Shown one piece after another: positions 1 to 11,794 of a stretch of DNA of 64,000 bases. The notes under the pieces are model-generated. The model ran no database searches. It had not been told where the DNA came from and was given only the letters and a program-made list of their open reading frames with translations. Numbering within the stretch: the first letter of the stretch is position 1; every line of letters begins with the position of its first letter. Source of the DNA: Hippopus hippopus (taxonomy: Eukaryota > Mollusca > Bivalvia > Cardiida > Cardiidae). The stretch lies in assembly GCA_946811185.2 (NCBI GenBank), contig OX328099.1, positions 69,816,714-69,880,713 on the forward strand, given 5' to 3'. The translations under genes and the position numbers were made by a program.

Positions 1-675
1 CACTTTGAAAACAAGGGTAATTAGTAATGAATACTTATAAATATTTCCTCTTGCTAACCCCTAATTAAATTGTTTACAGGATGGTGAAAATATTTTTCAT
101 TTAAGCTTTTGTTCACAGAACATCGAATTTTCACGCTATTTCTGTACGCGAGTTGTATAACATGCGTTATAATTATACGCATCTTAAATAACTAGTATTA
201 CTGTTTCCTTTTTCTATCATTTTGCTTAATTTTTTAAACTCTATACCTCTTATCCCTTTAACACAAGATACAGTTATTGAAAGCGTTGGGACTAACCGAA
301 GGATACATTTAGCAGGATTCTAGTGTAAATACTGTCCTATTTAACTTACCTGAACACGAATAATTTACGGGAAACCATTGTGATCGCTCACTTTCCGTCG
401 TCTGTCAGTCCGTACGTTTTCTGGTCCATCCTCCCGCAGTTACATGAACGAATTTATCGAGAGGTCAAAAATCGGGGCTACTATGTCTCATCAGTTACTT
501 TGTTGTACACACTTGAGAAGAACTCTTGAAGATCTTTCCAGGAACCACAAGGTCTTGAGTGTTGATATTTGGTATGAACCATGACATTTCGTCGAGGTCA
601 TTTCTCTCGATTTCTTGCAATGATAAAGGCATTACAGGATAGGATGATGATTTTCTTCAATCTACATAAAGATTT
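1..675. other. No feature recognised
   Basis: AT-rich sequence without a supported gene or clear repeat. Confidence 0.5.
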
Positions 676-851
676 GAGTCATGCATCGGGAAAATGGGGC
701 TTAATGCATCTCCGCGATGCATGATACCAAGCAAGCCATCACATATCTCCGAATACATGAAATCCATTTTGTATGTCAATTGATTGAATCTGGAGGAAGA
801 GCTGTCCATTGACATACAGAATACTTTTTGAAGATGCATAAAGCCCCCTTT
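676..851. mobile_element. Hairpin family 3 (AGCCATGCTCTGTGAAAAGGGGGCTTAATGCATC type), core deleted
   Basis: TTAATGCATCTCCGCGATGC at the left and GATGCATAAAGCCCCCTTTT at the right, joined without the GC-rich hairpin centre. Confidence 0.72.
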
Positions 852-962
852 TCAAACGCATCTATATTTTGGGTGAATACTTAAAACTGCAATTTATCTC
901 TATTTCTGTGTGCCAAATTGTCAAGTGCCATAATTACAAACAATTACATCGGTATTGAGGAC

Positions 963-1420
963 TGCCTTTAACTTAACTGCTTACGCACGAAATTGCGTAC
1001 GGGTAGGTAAGTAAGCTTCAAGTCTGAAAAAAAGTTTCACTAAACTGCATAACTTTACGATTTGAGTCAAAAGTTGCATAACTTCACGCCAGTTCGTGGC
1101 TTCGGGTAAAGACGGGATCATATGTGTGTATATTCAATCCCAAATATTTTGTGTAAATCTACGAGATTTAGTGAAAGGCAGCTCAGAGGCAGGCCCCACC
1201 TTTCACTAAACTGCGAAGACTTACGGATTTTTTTGGGGATTGAATAAACACACATACGATCGCTGCTTTACCAAAAGGTATGAGCTGGCGTAAATTTATG
1301 CAAATATTTCAGTACTTATGTCATACAGTTATGCAGTTCAGTGAAACTTGTTTTCAGACTTGATGCTTGCTTACCTAAACTGCGTACGCAAACTTCGTGC
1401 GTACGCAATTTAGTGAAGGG
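963..1420. mobile_element. Long imperfect inverted repeat (fold-back element, ~460 bp)
   Basis: The left arm (GGTAGGTAAGTAAGCTTCAAG, then AAGTTTCACTAAACTGCATA) is mirrored by the right arm (TATGCAGTTCAGTGAAACTTG...CTTGATGCTTGCTTACC). The symmetry continues inward to about 1135 and 1255 (ATTCAATCCC / GGGATTGAAT). No coding capacity. Confidence 0.8.
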
Positions 1421-1751
1421 TATCCCAGGGTTTCTAACGGTTGTGAAATACTTATAACCAACTATATTTCTGTAGAAAACAAAATACAATGATAACCCCA
1501 TGATATACAAAGGTACCAATATTGATAAAACAAACGCACTATTGGTATGTCTGCTGTTATTGTTTCTGTTAGAAACGTGCGCACGCGGAATCTGTTGTGA
1601 CATATCGGATGATTTTCAATTTGTTTTCATGCTTATTGCAAAAAAATAATCTAGATATCTATTGAACCCAGCCGACACTGACCGTCGTCTGATTTCCAGA
1701 AGAGCAGACGAGATTCTTTCCGGCCGGTCAAACATGTCTGTCTAGTATTAG

Positions 1752-1910
1752 AGGATAATCAACTGGTTGTTTGTGATATTAAAAGTCTGTAACTAGAATG
1801 AGTTGTGATGCGGTTTAAAAATCGAGTCCGAAGGACGCGTTTTTTAATCGCATCAAACCCCATTCGAGTGACAGATTTTTAATATAACACGCAACCAGTT
1901 GATTATCCTA
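1752..1910. mobile_element. Palindromic MITE-like element, ~70-bp arms
   Basis: AGGATAATCAACTGGTTG at the left matches the reverse of CAACCAGTTGATTATCCT at the right. The arms stay complementary to a short centre around GTCCGAAGGACG (1827-1838). No coding capacity. Confidence 0.85.
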
Positions 1911-2127
1911 TTTATTATATCCAAATTCACCCTTTTTTATTCCAATAATGGTACAATATGATCAATATAGGAAAAAAGTAGTTCCGGCAAACATTCTAAA
2001 ACTATATCGTCACTAGTGATGATACCATATTTATCACCACTAGTGGTGTTATTCACTGTGAAATCCCAGTTTTTCACTTATAAGAATATTATAAAACAGT
2101 TTACGTCACTCCTTTTCCTCCCTATTT

Positions 2128-2290
2128 AACCCGTAGGCTGCTAGGCGGGACTTACTAACCTTTTGCGGACAGTGTAGATCAAGATCAGATGATTTTTACT
2201 CAAAATATAAGTTTGAAGTAGCATTATTCCGTTTTTTTTACAACCGGCTTGAAACTTCAATTTTACTTATCAAGCAGGATAAGGGTAAAA
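2128..2290. mobile_element. Hairpin family 2 (core AGATCAGACTGCAC / GTGCAGTCTGATCT), core deleted
   Basis: AACCTTTTGCGGACAGTGTA then GATCAAGATCAGATG, with the palindrome centre gone; ends CAGGATAAGGGTAA. Confidence 0.72.
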
Positions 2291-2664
2291 TAATGAACGG
2301 AACCAAATATCGTCCCAGATTCTTTACCAAAAGAAAAAAAATAGACTCGTCTTAATTCAAAGCATTTGCACATTTACACACAACAAATTAAATGTATCAC
2401 AAAATATTGCTTCTGTCTCAGAACTGGTACAAAATATTGTGGGAAAAGCACGAAATGCAGGTTACCATTTTTTTTTTTTTTTCTTTCTTTCCTTTTTAAA
2501 CAATGTTCCCAAAAGATTTCTCAAGAACGTTAAAACACATCTGGTTACAGGTTAAACTTTGCACTGGGGTGTTACAGAGTGTAGACTGCACCTTTGTGTG
2601 CTGGCCGATCTTGTAACCCTTTACTATGCCTTTCCGAGTTTACACAGCCCTGACAAAGATGGCT

Positions 2665-2850
2665 TTAAACCCTTTCAAGCCGAGAGTAAAAAACAAAAAT
2701 AATGCTATTTCAAATTTACTTTTAGGGAAAAAATACTTCCTTGTCGGACAGAGTAGATCCAAGATCAGACTGCACGTTCTGTGCAGTCTGATCTTGATCT
2801 ACGGTGTCCGCAAAAGGTTAGTGAGTCGCGCGTAGCAACTTAAGGGTTAA
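2665..2850. mobile_element. Hairpin family 2, intact core
   Basis: GTAGATCCAAGATCAGACTG to its complement around CACGTTCTGTG (2773-2783); ends TTAAGGGTTAA. Confidence 0.82.
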
Positions 2851-3787
2851 AGAAGTTTGTTGGAAAAGGAAAAAAAAACTGATTAAGAACATTTTCACCG
2901 TTTCCCACAATGTTGTTTCTATTCAAAGACAAACCTCATCATTCGAGCTATATTTGATTTTCTAGTTGGCAACACAATGCTTTAATTTGGACAAGCCTAA
3001 AATTTTCTCGTCTTGTTAAGAGTTAAGGAACTGGCATTGTCATATTTTGGCCAGAATAATCGTGTATCCGTTAATCAAGTCATCAAAAATCATTTGCTTG
3101 TTTAGCATACAGTTGTCTGCTGAATTAAAGCCAATTACTGCAACATATTGCACACACTCTTGACAAATGTTGGCCGCAAAAATCTAGTAAACTTGCCAAA
3201 GGCGGCATTATGAAATATATCAGACTTGGCTCGGTTATTTTCTATTTTCTTAAGTCAATGAACTTTCGTAACTTGTTATAAACACAACCATATTTTGCTT
3301 GGCAGATATGTCAGTTTACCAATTTAATGGTGTGTGTATGTGTGTTTTTTTTAATCTGTCTTAAATCATGCACATAAAACGGTTAGGCCCCAATTCTTAC
3401 TGTTTCAGTATTGGCACCATCCTTCCGGTGAAAAATAAGTGGCATAATTGCGTAGCAGTGTTGTCTTCGGTAAAGGGGCGTATGTGTCCGCCGCCCCTTC
3501 CCCGGTTCAATTACATGTAGTGCAGACCCGACTATACAAGTCAAAGCTCAGTATGGGACGGAGAACGGAGAACCAACTGCTCGTTTACCGGTAATGCCCA
3601 TTGAGGCACAGTCGGTGGTTTGTCGATGAATGCTGGCACCGTCCTGTATTACCACGTAGTACCAGGCTCAATCTAGCTATAACAGCAGACTATATAAAAT
3701 GGGGTGATTCTATTCCAACTGGACTACTACGGTTAATTGTCTAACTAGCATCGTTAGGAAACAGTCCAACCTCGCTATGTCCATACC
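2851..3787. other. No supported gene
   Basis: AT-rich sequence. ATATAAAA at 3690 resembles a TATA box, but no coding exon follows. 2900-3020 resembles an eroded hairpin family 1 arm. Confidence 0.45.
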
Positions 3788-4015
3788 TTAACTCTTTACC
3801 AAACGACAAATTTTTGGACTTGACCAAACTGAAAGCATTTGCAGGAGGCAAATTAATCGTTGCTTAAATGGTGATTTCTGCATTTGATGGCGGAGAAAAC
3901 ATTGTGGGAAAAGGAGAAAATGTGTTACCAGCATTTTCTCCTTTTCCCACAATGTTTTCTAAAGGCTCCTTCCTCAGGGTCGTTAAAATTCGGGATTTTG
4001 TGGTAAAGAGTTAAG
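3788..4015. mobile_element. Hairpin element family 1 (core AAAATGCTGGTNACCAGCATTTT), complete
   Basis: Terminal TTAACTCTTTACCAAACGAC and GGTAAAGAGTTAA are inverted; the centre (3896-3955) is GGGAAAAGGAGAAAATG with its reverse complement. Length 228 bp. Confidence 0.85.
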
Positions 4016-4140
4016 CGTTGCCCCGGAAAATTCCGGATTAAGCCGGTTTCGTTTTCCATGCTAGTAAATTCGGGCGAGTTAGAAACAAAGGGAATTGTTA
4101 TCTGAATCATCATGACCCAGTTCGGTTTTATCCCAGACTT

Positions 4141-4290
4141 TTGCGCCGTAACCAGCATTTTCTCCTTTTCCCGCATTTTTTCTACCTTTATTAAAACAAA
4201 CTCCATCATGTGAACCATATTTGTTTTGTTGTCTGCAAACACTTTGAGCTTGTGCAAGTCTAAAATTTATTTCGCCATATACTTAAGGCT
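4141..4290. mobile_element. Hairpin family 1, one arm only
   Basis: CCAGCATTTTCTCCTTTTCC then the outer arm (TGTTGTCTGCAAACACTTTG) to 4290; the other arm is lost. Confidence 0.7.
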
Positions 4291-4479
4291 TAAAATACCA
4301 TTCTAGTGGTCATGAATAGAAATTTAGGTCGTGGTTATAAATTAATTATTATCTACTTCATTTAACCTGACCCAAGTCAAAATCATTTACATAAATTAAT
4401 ATTCTATTTTTACCCTCGGTATCGCTCGGCATATGTCAAGAATGGTCTCGGAAATATTTCGTGCGGTTAACGCCAACCA

Positions 4480-4686
4480 ACCCTTAACTTACTAAATAAA
4501 TTAACTGAAACTTTCCGGTCAATAGTAAAAAAAGCAAATATTGCAATTTCAAATTTATTTTTTGGGGAAAATATTTCCTCACCGGTCAGTGTAGATCCAA
4601 GATCAGACTGCACGTTTTGTGCAGTCTGATCTTGATCTACACTGACCGCAAAAGCGCCTTGAGTCGCGCTTTGTAGGCTAACGGTT
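4480..4686. mobile_element. Hairpin family 2, intact core
   Basis: AACCCTTAACTTACTAAATA to GTAGGCTAACGGTTAA. Core at 4588-4645 nearly perfect. Confidence 0.83.
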
Positions 4687-4689
4687 AAA

Positions 4690-5586
4690 TTGCTTACGTG
4701 TGTATATACTCGTAAGTACCTTCCCATGTACATGTAACTTCCCGAATAATAGTCGGAGTTCTATTTATATACCTACTTAAATATTCAGCATAAAGATCAG
4801 GATCAGGTTAAATGAAGTAGGCAATACATCTATACTCGTTTTCAGTCAGTTTTTAATCCATTTTACTTTATCTTTTCAAATTATAATCATTCTTGTATCT
4901 TCATGCCAAATGTTGCCCTTGACGGTTGCAAGGTTGCACAGATTACGACGGATAAAAATGCTTTCTTGAGACCTTCAAAGAAATCACTGTGGTCGTTTCC
5001 GGTTTTAAATCCTACACAAGTCCCTTGATTTATTTATCCCTTACATTAATGAAATCGCTTATTTACCTATGTTTACACAATTGACGAATTCTGAACCATT
5101 CTACACAATATCAAGCTTTAACAGAGTTTTTTTTTTTCCTCTCACTGTAAAGGGATTAAAAGATAGGTTCTTGACAATTTCATCTTTATCCACGCCTTCC
5201 CTAAAAGAATACTTATTCGATTGGTCCACGCCTTTCTTGAAAACTATCTATTGACAGTAAAGAGGTCAAACAAAGCGTAAAGACCGGAAAATAAGATAAA
5301 TACTTGTCTAACAAGATTTCTTCAATGAAATTATGCCCACTCCTCATCCTGACTCCCTAGTCAATAAAAGCTGGACGTAATCGAGGTTGATATATAACCT
5401 CACTGTGACCTTGACCTTTGACCAATTGATCGAAAAACCAGTCAGGGTCATTTAGCCGTCATGGTGAGTAAGTGTACAAAGTATGAAGAACTTAAGTCGA
5501 TCCAGTGTTAACGTATTAACTGGACAGGATTTGGTATTCCGACGGAGCAACTTTTCGACCGACAGATTAACCGACGGATATGATTA
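4690..5586. other. No supported gene
   Basis: Unique-looking AT-rich sequence with short open frames only. Confidence 0.5.
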
Positions 5587-5599
5587 AAGCGATAACGAT

Positions 5600-5905
5600 T
5601 GTATAGATTGTATATTGTTTAACGCCGTTTTCAAGAATGTTTCAGATAAATCACGCCGACCAGTGCACCTGTCCATGCTTTCCTAGTGTTTCTTTTACCA
5701 GTACTCTGCACAATATTCTTTCCAAACCGCTGGCTGCTTTCCCAGATACCATCGTCGAAACTATGATCAGCGGTGAAAGAGGAATGAATCCTATCGAAAT
5801 GACCATCATCAGTGCTCGGAAAGACATTGGCCGTGCCGGGGAATGAACCAGCGACTTCCTGTTCTGAAGTCCTGTACGCTACCGACTGAGCTACCAGGGC
5901 CTGAC
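5600..5905 (-). mobile_element. tRNA-derived SINE with perfect 13-bp target duplication
   Basis: On the minus strand it has a tRNA-like head (TGGTAGCTCAGTCGGTAGCG as box A, GGTTCATTCCC as box B), the central SINE domain and a GCGTTAAAC tail. AAGCGATAACGAT flanks it at 5587-5599 and 5906-5918, so the full-length boundaries are exact. Likely of the V-SINE/MetaSINE type known in molluscs. Confidence 0.9.
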
Positions 5906-5952
5906 AAGCGATAACGATACCCTCCTTCTAAAGAAGGAGAAGGACATATTGA

Positions 5953-6176
5953 GCCTTAACCTCCTAAATAAGTTAATTGAAACTTTCTAGCCGATTAAAT
6001 AAAAAAAAAAAACGAATAATGCTATTTCAAACATTATTATTATTATTATTGAGAAGAAAATCTCCTTATCGGACAGTGTAGATCAAAGATCAGACTGCAC
6101 CTTCGGTGCAGTCTGATCTTGATCTACACTGTCCGCAAAAGGTCAGTGAGTCGGGCTCAGCAGCCTAGGGGTTAAT
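5953..6176. mobile_element. Hairpin family 2, intact core
   Basis: GCCTTAACCTCCTAAATAAG to CAGCCTAGGGGTTAA. It includes a short (ATT)n run at 6033-6049. Confidence 0.83.
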
Positions 6177-7170
6177 ATGTATACTGTATAGTATAATACG
6201 AGAAATATATGACGTTAACTTGGACTGACACGTGCCAAGTCTTAGATGAACAAGCTCGTCAATTCAGTCGATTTATTTTCCTTCAGTGATACATTGTAAG
6301 CTAAGTGTACAAGGAAAAGCTCGCTTTTGATTAATTGATTTTGTAATTTTATCCATAAAATGCTGATTGACAAAACTTGCTTTTTGTAAGCAATTTAGAT
6401 CAAGATAAGGTTTGCGAACACGGAGTGTGCTGTCTGATCTTCGATCAGTATGGCCCGTTTGTCTTTTTGTTTTCTCCTTCTTCTTCTCTTGAGACCAGAC
6501 ATGACATGGCAAAATTTGTGATTTACGATCCATTCTACATGTTGGTTTTACCAAATTCAAGACGACCCCTTTGTCTGGCCGAAAGAAAACATGCCAGCCA
6601 ATCAGAGAGTAAATCTTAATATTCAGTTAGAGCAACATATTTAGCCCTTTCAGCACCGTAGGTGCAAGTTGTCTTTGTTTTAGAACAAAAACTAGAGTTA
6701 TTGTCATAGCTCTGGCGTCTGCATCGTCGTCGTTGAAATTTTGTAATAATAAAACTTGATAACATTTTATAATATCTCTGTTATAACTGAATATATTTAC
6801 TTCAAACTATCAAAAGCGGGACTCATACAACAATGGCTGGTAACCATCAAATTATTTTTGACTCAGTTATGCCTTTTATCGGCTAAGCAGTTGCTTCGAA
6901 AATCAAGCAACTATAGCCGAGCGTTGAAACAACATAATTATTACGGTGCTCTTTCGGTTTTTTTCGACATAAATTAACATCGAAGTGCACAGAACGTGCA
7001 ATTTGATATTGGATATATACAGTATGCATGTTTAGTCAAGCCCATAAGAAAAAATCCGTGGAGGTTTCAATGGGTTGTATTTGGCGCTTAAAGAAGACGG
7101 GTTTACTAAGTAAAATGGCGAAAACTTTTATCACTTTCAAATAATTATTATTTTTTTATCTTTTGACAGG
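6177..7170. other. Upstream region of the 7171 exon
   Basis: 6400-6450 holds an eroded family 2 core (GATCAAGATAAGGTTTGCGA / GTCTGATCTTCGATCAG). The last 30 bases are a pyrimidine tract and 3' splice site for the exon at 7170. No upstream exon could be identified. Confidence 0.5.
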
Positions 7171-8079
7171 ATGAAAGAAATGGAGGACAACAATTTATTT
7201 GGAAGTGACTCGACGGAAGCTTCGCCATCACCTCAAATCACTGAGATCTCACTACGAGATATCACACAGGCTGTAGATCTTTCAGAGTTCAAAAGACAAA
7301 ACCGAGAAGACATTGGTGATTTAAGTAGCATATTTACATACTTGAAAGAGAGTAACGTAGACGATAATAACTGGTCTGCTACACCAGCATCTCCAGCAGA
7401 CGTCACTATAGACAAGCCGCCATTTTCACCGGAAGTAGGTTCGAATAACTTTTCTCTCATTGATGTCTCTTCCGGCGAAAATCTTATTTCAACCGGAAGT
7501 ACACCAACAGCGGAAGTTCAAATTAGTGACCAGCCTAGTATAAATTCAGCTGCTGATTTTAATGATGACTTTACATATGCAAAAGGTTTGTTTAATCATA
7601 AAACTGTAGATAATAATGAACAGAATTGTCTGGATTTATTTCAAGAAAGTGATAATGATTCTAGGAGGAAGAAAGAATTAAATTTCGCCCTTGACGCAGA
7701 CTGTGGTACACCCAATGGCGATCTTCGTTCTAGAAACTGTAAACCCCCACGGAATCAGTTTTTTTCGACATCTAGCAATTCTCGGAATGAATTCGGTGGC
7801 GATACAGAAGGTCCCCTTGTTCGGCATCTTTCCATGCAAAAAAACAACAAGGACTCGCGTACGTATCATCCTCGAAAGAGGCAATCAGTGTACGGAAACA
7901 GTAAACCAAGTGACGGGAAAAATTTTAACGTGGAGAAATTCTCAAAAGAGGAACTGTTGCTCATGTGGAAATCCTCGGAATTAGATCTGAACCAAAAGTT
8001 AGAAGCAGCTAAAAGAGATAAAGAAAGACTGGAGTCGAAGCTAGCAAGTTTGCAATTACACATGAGCACACCGGTATGA
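7171..8079 (+). CDS. Unrecognised protein exon, acidic/serine-rich with C-terminal coiled coil
   Basis: A 302-codon open frame. The ATG comes one base after a strong 3' splice site (T-rich tract then TTTTGACAG, ending 7169), so this is probably the first coding or terminal exon of a spliced gene. If upstream exons join in phase the protein could be longer at the N-terminus; the next ATG is at 7180. Residues 1-200 are polar, acidic and low in hydrophobics (likely disordered). A basic patch HPRKRQ lies near residues 230-236. Residues about 257-297 (EELLLMWKSSELDLNQKLE onward) have heptad spacing of leucines and charged residues, predicting a coiled coil. Codon use and length argue for a real gene, since no other frame here is open at this length outside the lipid gene and the retrotransposon. 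I do not recognise the family. It resembles cytoskeletal or centrosomal adaptors only in general character. Confidence 0.7.
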   Translation: MKEMEDNNLFGSDSTEASPSPQITEISLRDITQAVDLSEFKRQNREDIGDLSSIFTYLKESNVDDNNWSATPASPADVTIDKPPFSPEVGSNNFSLIDVSSGENLISTGSTPTAEVQISDQPSINSAADFNDDFTYAKGLFNHKTVDNNEQNCLDLFQESDNDSRRKKELNFALDADCGTPNGDLRSRNCKPPRNQFFSTSSNSRNEFGGDTEGPLVRHLSMQKNNKDSRTYHPRKRQSVYGNSKPSDGKNFNVEKFSKEELLLMWKSSELDLNQKLEAAKRDKERLESKLASLQLHMSTPV

Positions 8080-8274
8080 TTGTTAATGGAATGTTCGTGT
8101 TACTGTCGCAAATGTTATTAAGAACGGGGAAAGTCTGATTTTGATCGACACTGTTCACAGAAGCACCGTATCACTACACAATTCCGAGAGTCAAATGCTT
8201 TTGCGGCCCCTGCTCGTCCCATACATGTATTTGTGAGATATTCAGTCGACTTACCTCTATAGAAAACGACTAAT

Positions 8275-8480
8275 GAAAAAAGAGGGCTTGTCCAAATTCA
8301 AAGTATTTGAAGACTGTAATTAAAATGTGGTTCAAACGATAGATTTGTTTTTGATGGGATTGAAAACACAGTGGGAAAAGTAGAAAATGTTTGTAACCAG
8401 CATTTCCTCCTTTTCCAACAATGTTTCAAAAAGCCTTCTCCATCAGGGTCGTTAAAATTCGGGATTGTGTGGCAAAGGTT
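8275..8480. mobile_element. Hairpin family 1, diverged copy
   Basis: The core is decayed (GTAGAAAATGTTTGTAACCA then GCATTTCCTCCTTTTCC). Both outer arms are recognisable. Confidence 0.75.
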
Positions 8481-8499
8481 GAATGCAGGATTTGTTAAA

Positions 8500-8790
8500 T
8501 GTTGTTTTACATTGAATATTGGGGTTACATCCAATGTGGAATGAAAAATGTGGGGTTACATTGAAAGTGGGATTACATTGAATGTGGGGTAGGATTGTAT
8601 TGATGACTTGTTAAATGTGGTTTTACATTGAGTGCTGGTTTCATTGAATGTGGGGTTACATTGCGTGTGGGATGTTTTGAACGTGGGGTTACATTGAATA
8701 TGGATTTTTTTTCAAATGTGGTTTAAAATTGAATACGGGATTATATTGAATGTGGGGTTACATTGAATGTTGGTTGTATTGAATGTTTAC
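8500..8790 (+). repeat. Degenerate minisatellite, ~17-bp unit ATTGAATGTGGGGTTAC
   Basis: About 15 diverged copies of the unit, some with inserted bases (GGGATTACATTGAA, TGTGGTTTTACATTGAG). It starts directly after a family 1 hairpin element. Confidence 0.85.
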
Positions 8791-9282
8791 TGAACGTAAT
8801 ATTGAATCTCGAACATATGTCATGTTGCGTCATAGTTAGTGTGGGAACAATATTTCAATCAAGTCTTTCATGTAAATACTTGTACACTTTTAGAGATATA
8901 TATCAAGTTATCTTCATGTTTGTTTCCTTTAAGATCATTTTCCATCCATTAACATAAATATGTATGATATTGTATATAAGAATAGAACTCTATGAAGCCT
9001 CGTCCCCTTTTCAGTGTCCCCAGACCTATAGAGTTATCTTTCTTTGAGCACTCTTCTGCATATTTGGTAAGATAATGGACAAGTCTCACGAGACAGCGCG
9101 TTTTTATAGTAACCTACACGGTGCTCGTAACGTGGCCAAATCCTTTATTCACCCATTACAGGAAAAATGAGAGAGGAAAGTCTCAATATACGTGTAAGAC
9201 ACCGCATCGCAATGAATGTGCCTACGTTAGTGCAGATCGCTGCGTTTGATTGTATTTCAGTTATGATGCCATTGACTTTTGT

Positions 9283-10453
9283 TAGCTCACCTGAGCATGA
9301 AGTGCTCAAGATGAGCTTTTGTGATCGCGCTCCGTCGTCCGCTGTGAGTCGTCCGTGGTGCGGTCGTCAACATTTACCTTGTGTGCACTCTTGAGGCCAC
9401 ATTTTCAGCCTGATACTCTTGAAACTTTGTCAGAATATTAGTTTTGATGATATCTCGGACATCTTCGAAATAGGGTCTTGTTAGGTCAAAAAGTAGGTGA
9501 CTGGACCAAATCTAAGAAAAACCTTGTGTGCACTCAAGTAGCCACATTTCAGCCAGATACTCAAGAAAGACTGTCAGAATGTTTGTCTTGATGATATCTT
9601 GGACAAGTTTGAAATTGGGTCATATCGGGTAAAAAGGTAGGTCAACAGGCCAGATCTTAGAAAAAACATCGTTTGCACTCTAGTGGCCCAATTTTCAGTC
9701 AGATACTCTTGAAACTTGGTCAGAATATTTGTTTTTATAAAGTCTTGGACATGCTGAAATTTGGTTACGTCAGGTCAAAAAGAAGGTCACCAGACCAAAA
9801 CTTTGAAAAAATTTGTGTGCACTCTAGTGGCCACATTTTCAGCCTGATACTTTTGAAATTTGGCCAGATTCTTTGTGTTGATAAATATCTCAAACAAGTT
9901 TGGAATTGGGTCAGGTCCACTCGAAAAGTAGGTCATTAGGCCAAATCTTAGAAAAACATTGTGTGCACATTATCAGCGTGATACTCATGAAGATTGGTCA
10001 AAATATTTGTCTTGATGATGTCACAGACAAGTTTGGAATTTGGTCAGGTCGGGCCCAAAAGTAGGTCACACATCTTAGGAAAACATTGTGTGCACTCTAA
10101 AGGATACATTTTCAGCCGTTTACTTATGTAACTTGGTCAGAATGTTTGTCTCGATGATATTTGGACAGGATGGAAATTGGGTGATGTTGAGTCAAAAAAT
10201 AGGTCTTTGGAGAAAATCTTAGAAAAACCTTGTGTTAACTCTAGAGACTGCATTTTCAATCTGATACTTATGAAACTTGATTAGAATGTTGGTCTTGATT
10301 ATATCTTTGACAAGTTGGAAAATGGGCCATGTTAGGTAAAAAAAGTAGGTCACTTACACTTGTATGTTTTACATTTTAAACCAGGATCTCTTCAGTTTTA
10401 TCAACTGTGAATGACTTTACTCAGGTGAGCGCTTCAGCGCCAATGGCCCTCAT
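9283..10453. mobile_element. Inverted-terminus element with seven ~143-bp internal tandem repeats
   Basis: It is bounded by GCTCACCTGAG (9285) and CTCAGGTGAGC (10420). Between them a unit beginning TTGTGTGCACTCTAGTGGCC and containing GAAACTTGGTCAGAATATTT, GATATCTTGGACAAG and AAAGTAGGTCA recurs with starts near 9379, 9522, 9667, 9810, 9957, 10087 and 10230. This layout is common in bivalve genomes. The small open frames inside are by-products of the repeat. Confidence 0.85.
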
Positions 10454-10689
10454 ATTTACATCGTGGTCCCGATAGAAGGTCTAAACGCGCCTTAATACTT
10501 GAAGAGTTCCACTAATGGAAATAAGAAGTATTATCGCTTTGCCATAAGACGCAGTTACGAAACATTGGCAAAGGGAAATTACTCGTGTCGAGCAATTGTT
10601 TGTTTTTACTACAGTACTTTTCACTTGTAATCGTGTATTAAACATTAATTTCTTACCACACAATACCGTATTTTAACAACCCTAAGAAA

Positions 10690-10835
10690 GAAAGTGACCA
10701 ACATTTTCTCCTTTTCCCACAATGTTTTCTACCTTTTCAAAAACGAATATCAATTTTTGAGTCAATTCTATCTTGCTGTCTGGAAATGCTTTTGAATTTG
10801 GACAAGTCTAAAATTTTGTCGTTTGGTAAAGAGTT
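10690..10835. mobile_element. Hairpin family 1, right half
   Basis: CATTTTCTCCTTTTCCCACA to TCGTTTGGTAAAGAGTT; the left arm is missing. Confidence 0.75.
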
Positions 10836-11077
10836 TATTGATGTTGATTATCTGTATTGCACAAGATTTTTATCAAAGTGGTCTGCTGCAAATCTTTTTA
10901 GGGAGTAAAAAGTTAATCCTTTCAGAAAATATTGCAAGATTTATGTGACTTCCACAAACATCACAGATTAAGGTCAGACAACACAGCATGTAGAGTATGG
11001 TGTCAGATCTTTACAGTCTGTTACTTGTTCTCAATTTCGACTACAGAATCCCTTGAGATACATCTGTATCCTTTATG

Positions 11078-11098
11078 GGGGGGGGGGGGGGGGGGGGC
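11078..11098 (+). repeat. Poly-G run (~20 G)
   Basis: An uninterrupted G tract. Further G-rich patches lie at 11400-11475 and 11593-11620. The 11.0-11.65 kb stretch is otherwise AT-rich with no supported gene. Confidence 0.9.
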
Positions 11099-11794
11099 GA
11101 GTCGAGGCGGCATAGAGTTCAAATGTAAATATGTATATAAATATATAAATTGTTTTATAGTTATATTGATATATTTAATTCTTCAAAATGCGTGTCCACT
11201 TTCCGAAATTCCCGAGTGTGATGGGGTTTGTACATTTTTTATTCATGTTTTGATAGCATGTTTTGTAATAACCGTCCGCTCTGTGAAATAGCCATACAAA
11301 TGTATCTTTCCGCGCATGAAAGAAGTACTTTATATGATAAAATGTAAGTTGATAATTTTTAAAACAGACTTAGTGCTTTAAGACATTTTTTTTCTCCACC
11401 TCTTTTCTCGCGGGGTGGGGATTCGGGGGGTTCGGGGGGGCGGGGGGAGGGGAATTCGGTGGAGGGAGGGGTCGGGGACACACATAACACTTGAGCTTAC
11501 GGGCTTTGTACGATATTTGTGTATAATTTGAAATACAAACTGTAGTTGTTGAAATCATCATTTCTTTCATTTTCTTTTGTTTGGCTTTTTTTGGGGGTGG
11601 GGGGGGGGGATGGGGGTTGGGATTTTAAGGATTTGCGGATTGTTTGTATAGCTATGATCAGCGGACACATTAGAATCATCTTGTACAATATCATACTTCA
11701 TTTTTGTCCCTCATGTTTTACATTAACCCTACCATACTGTGACTTTTCCTGTTACATTTGTGACATTAAACCTTCTTTCCAAATAATCATGGCC

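Noticed and set aside
3689..3700. TATA-like motif
   Set aside because: No exon or transcript signal follows within the next kilobases.
9379..10350. Regularly spaced repeats resembling a CRISPR array
   Set aside because: Units are 143-bp head-to-tail copies without unique spacers, inside an inverted-terminus element in eukaryotic DNA.
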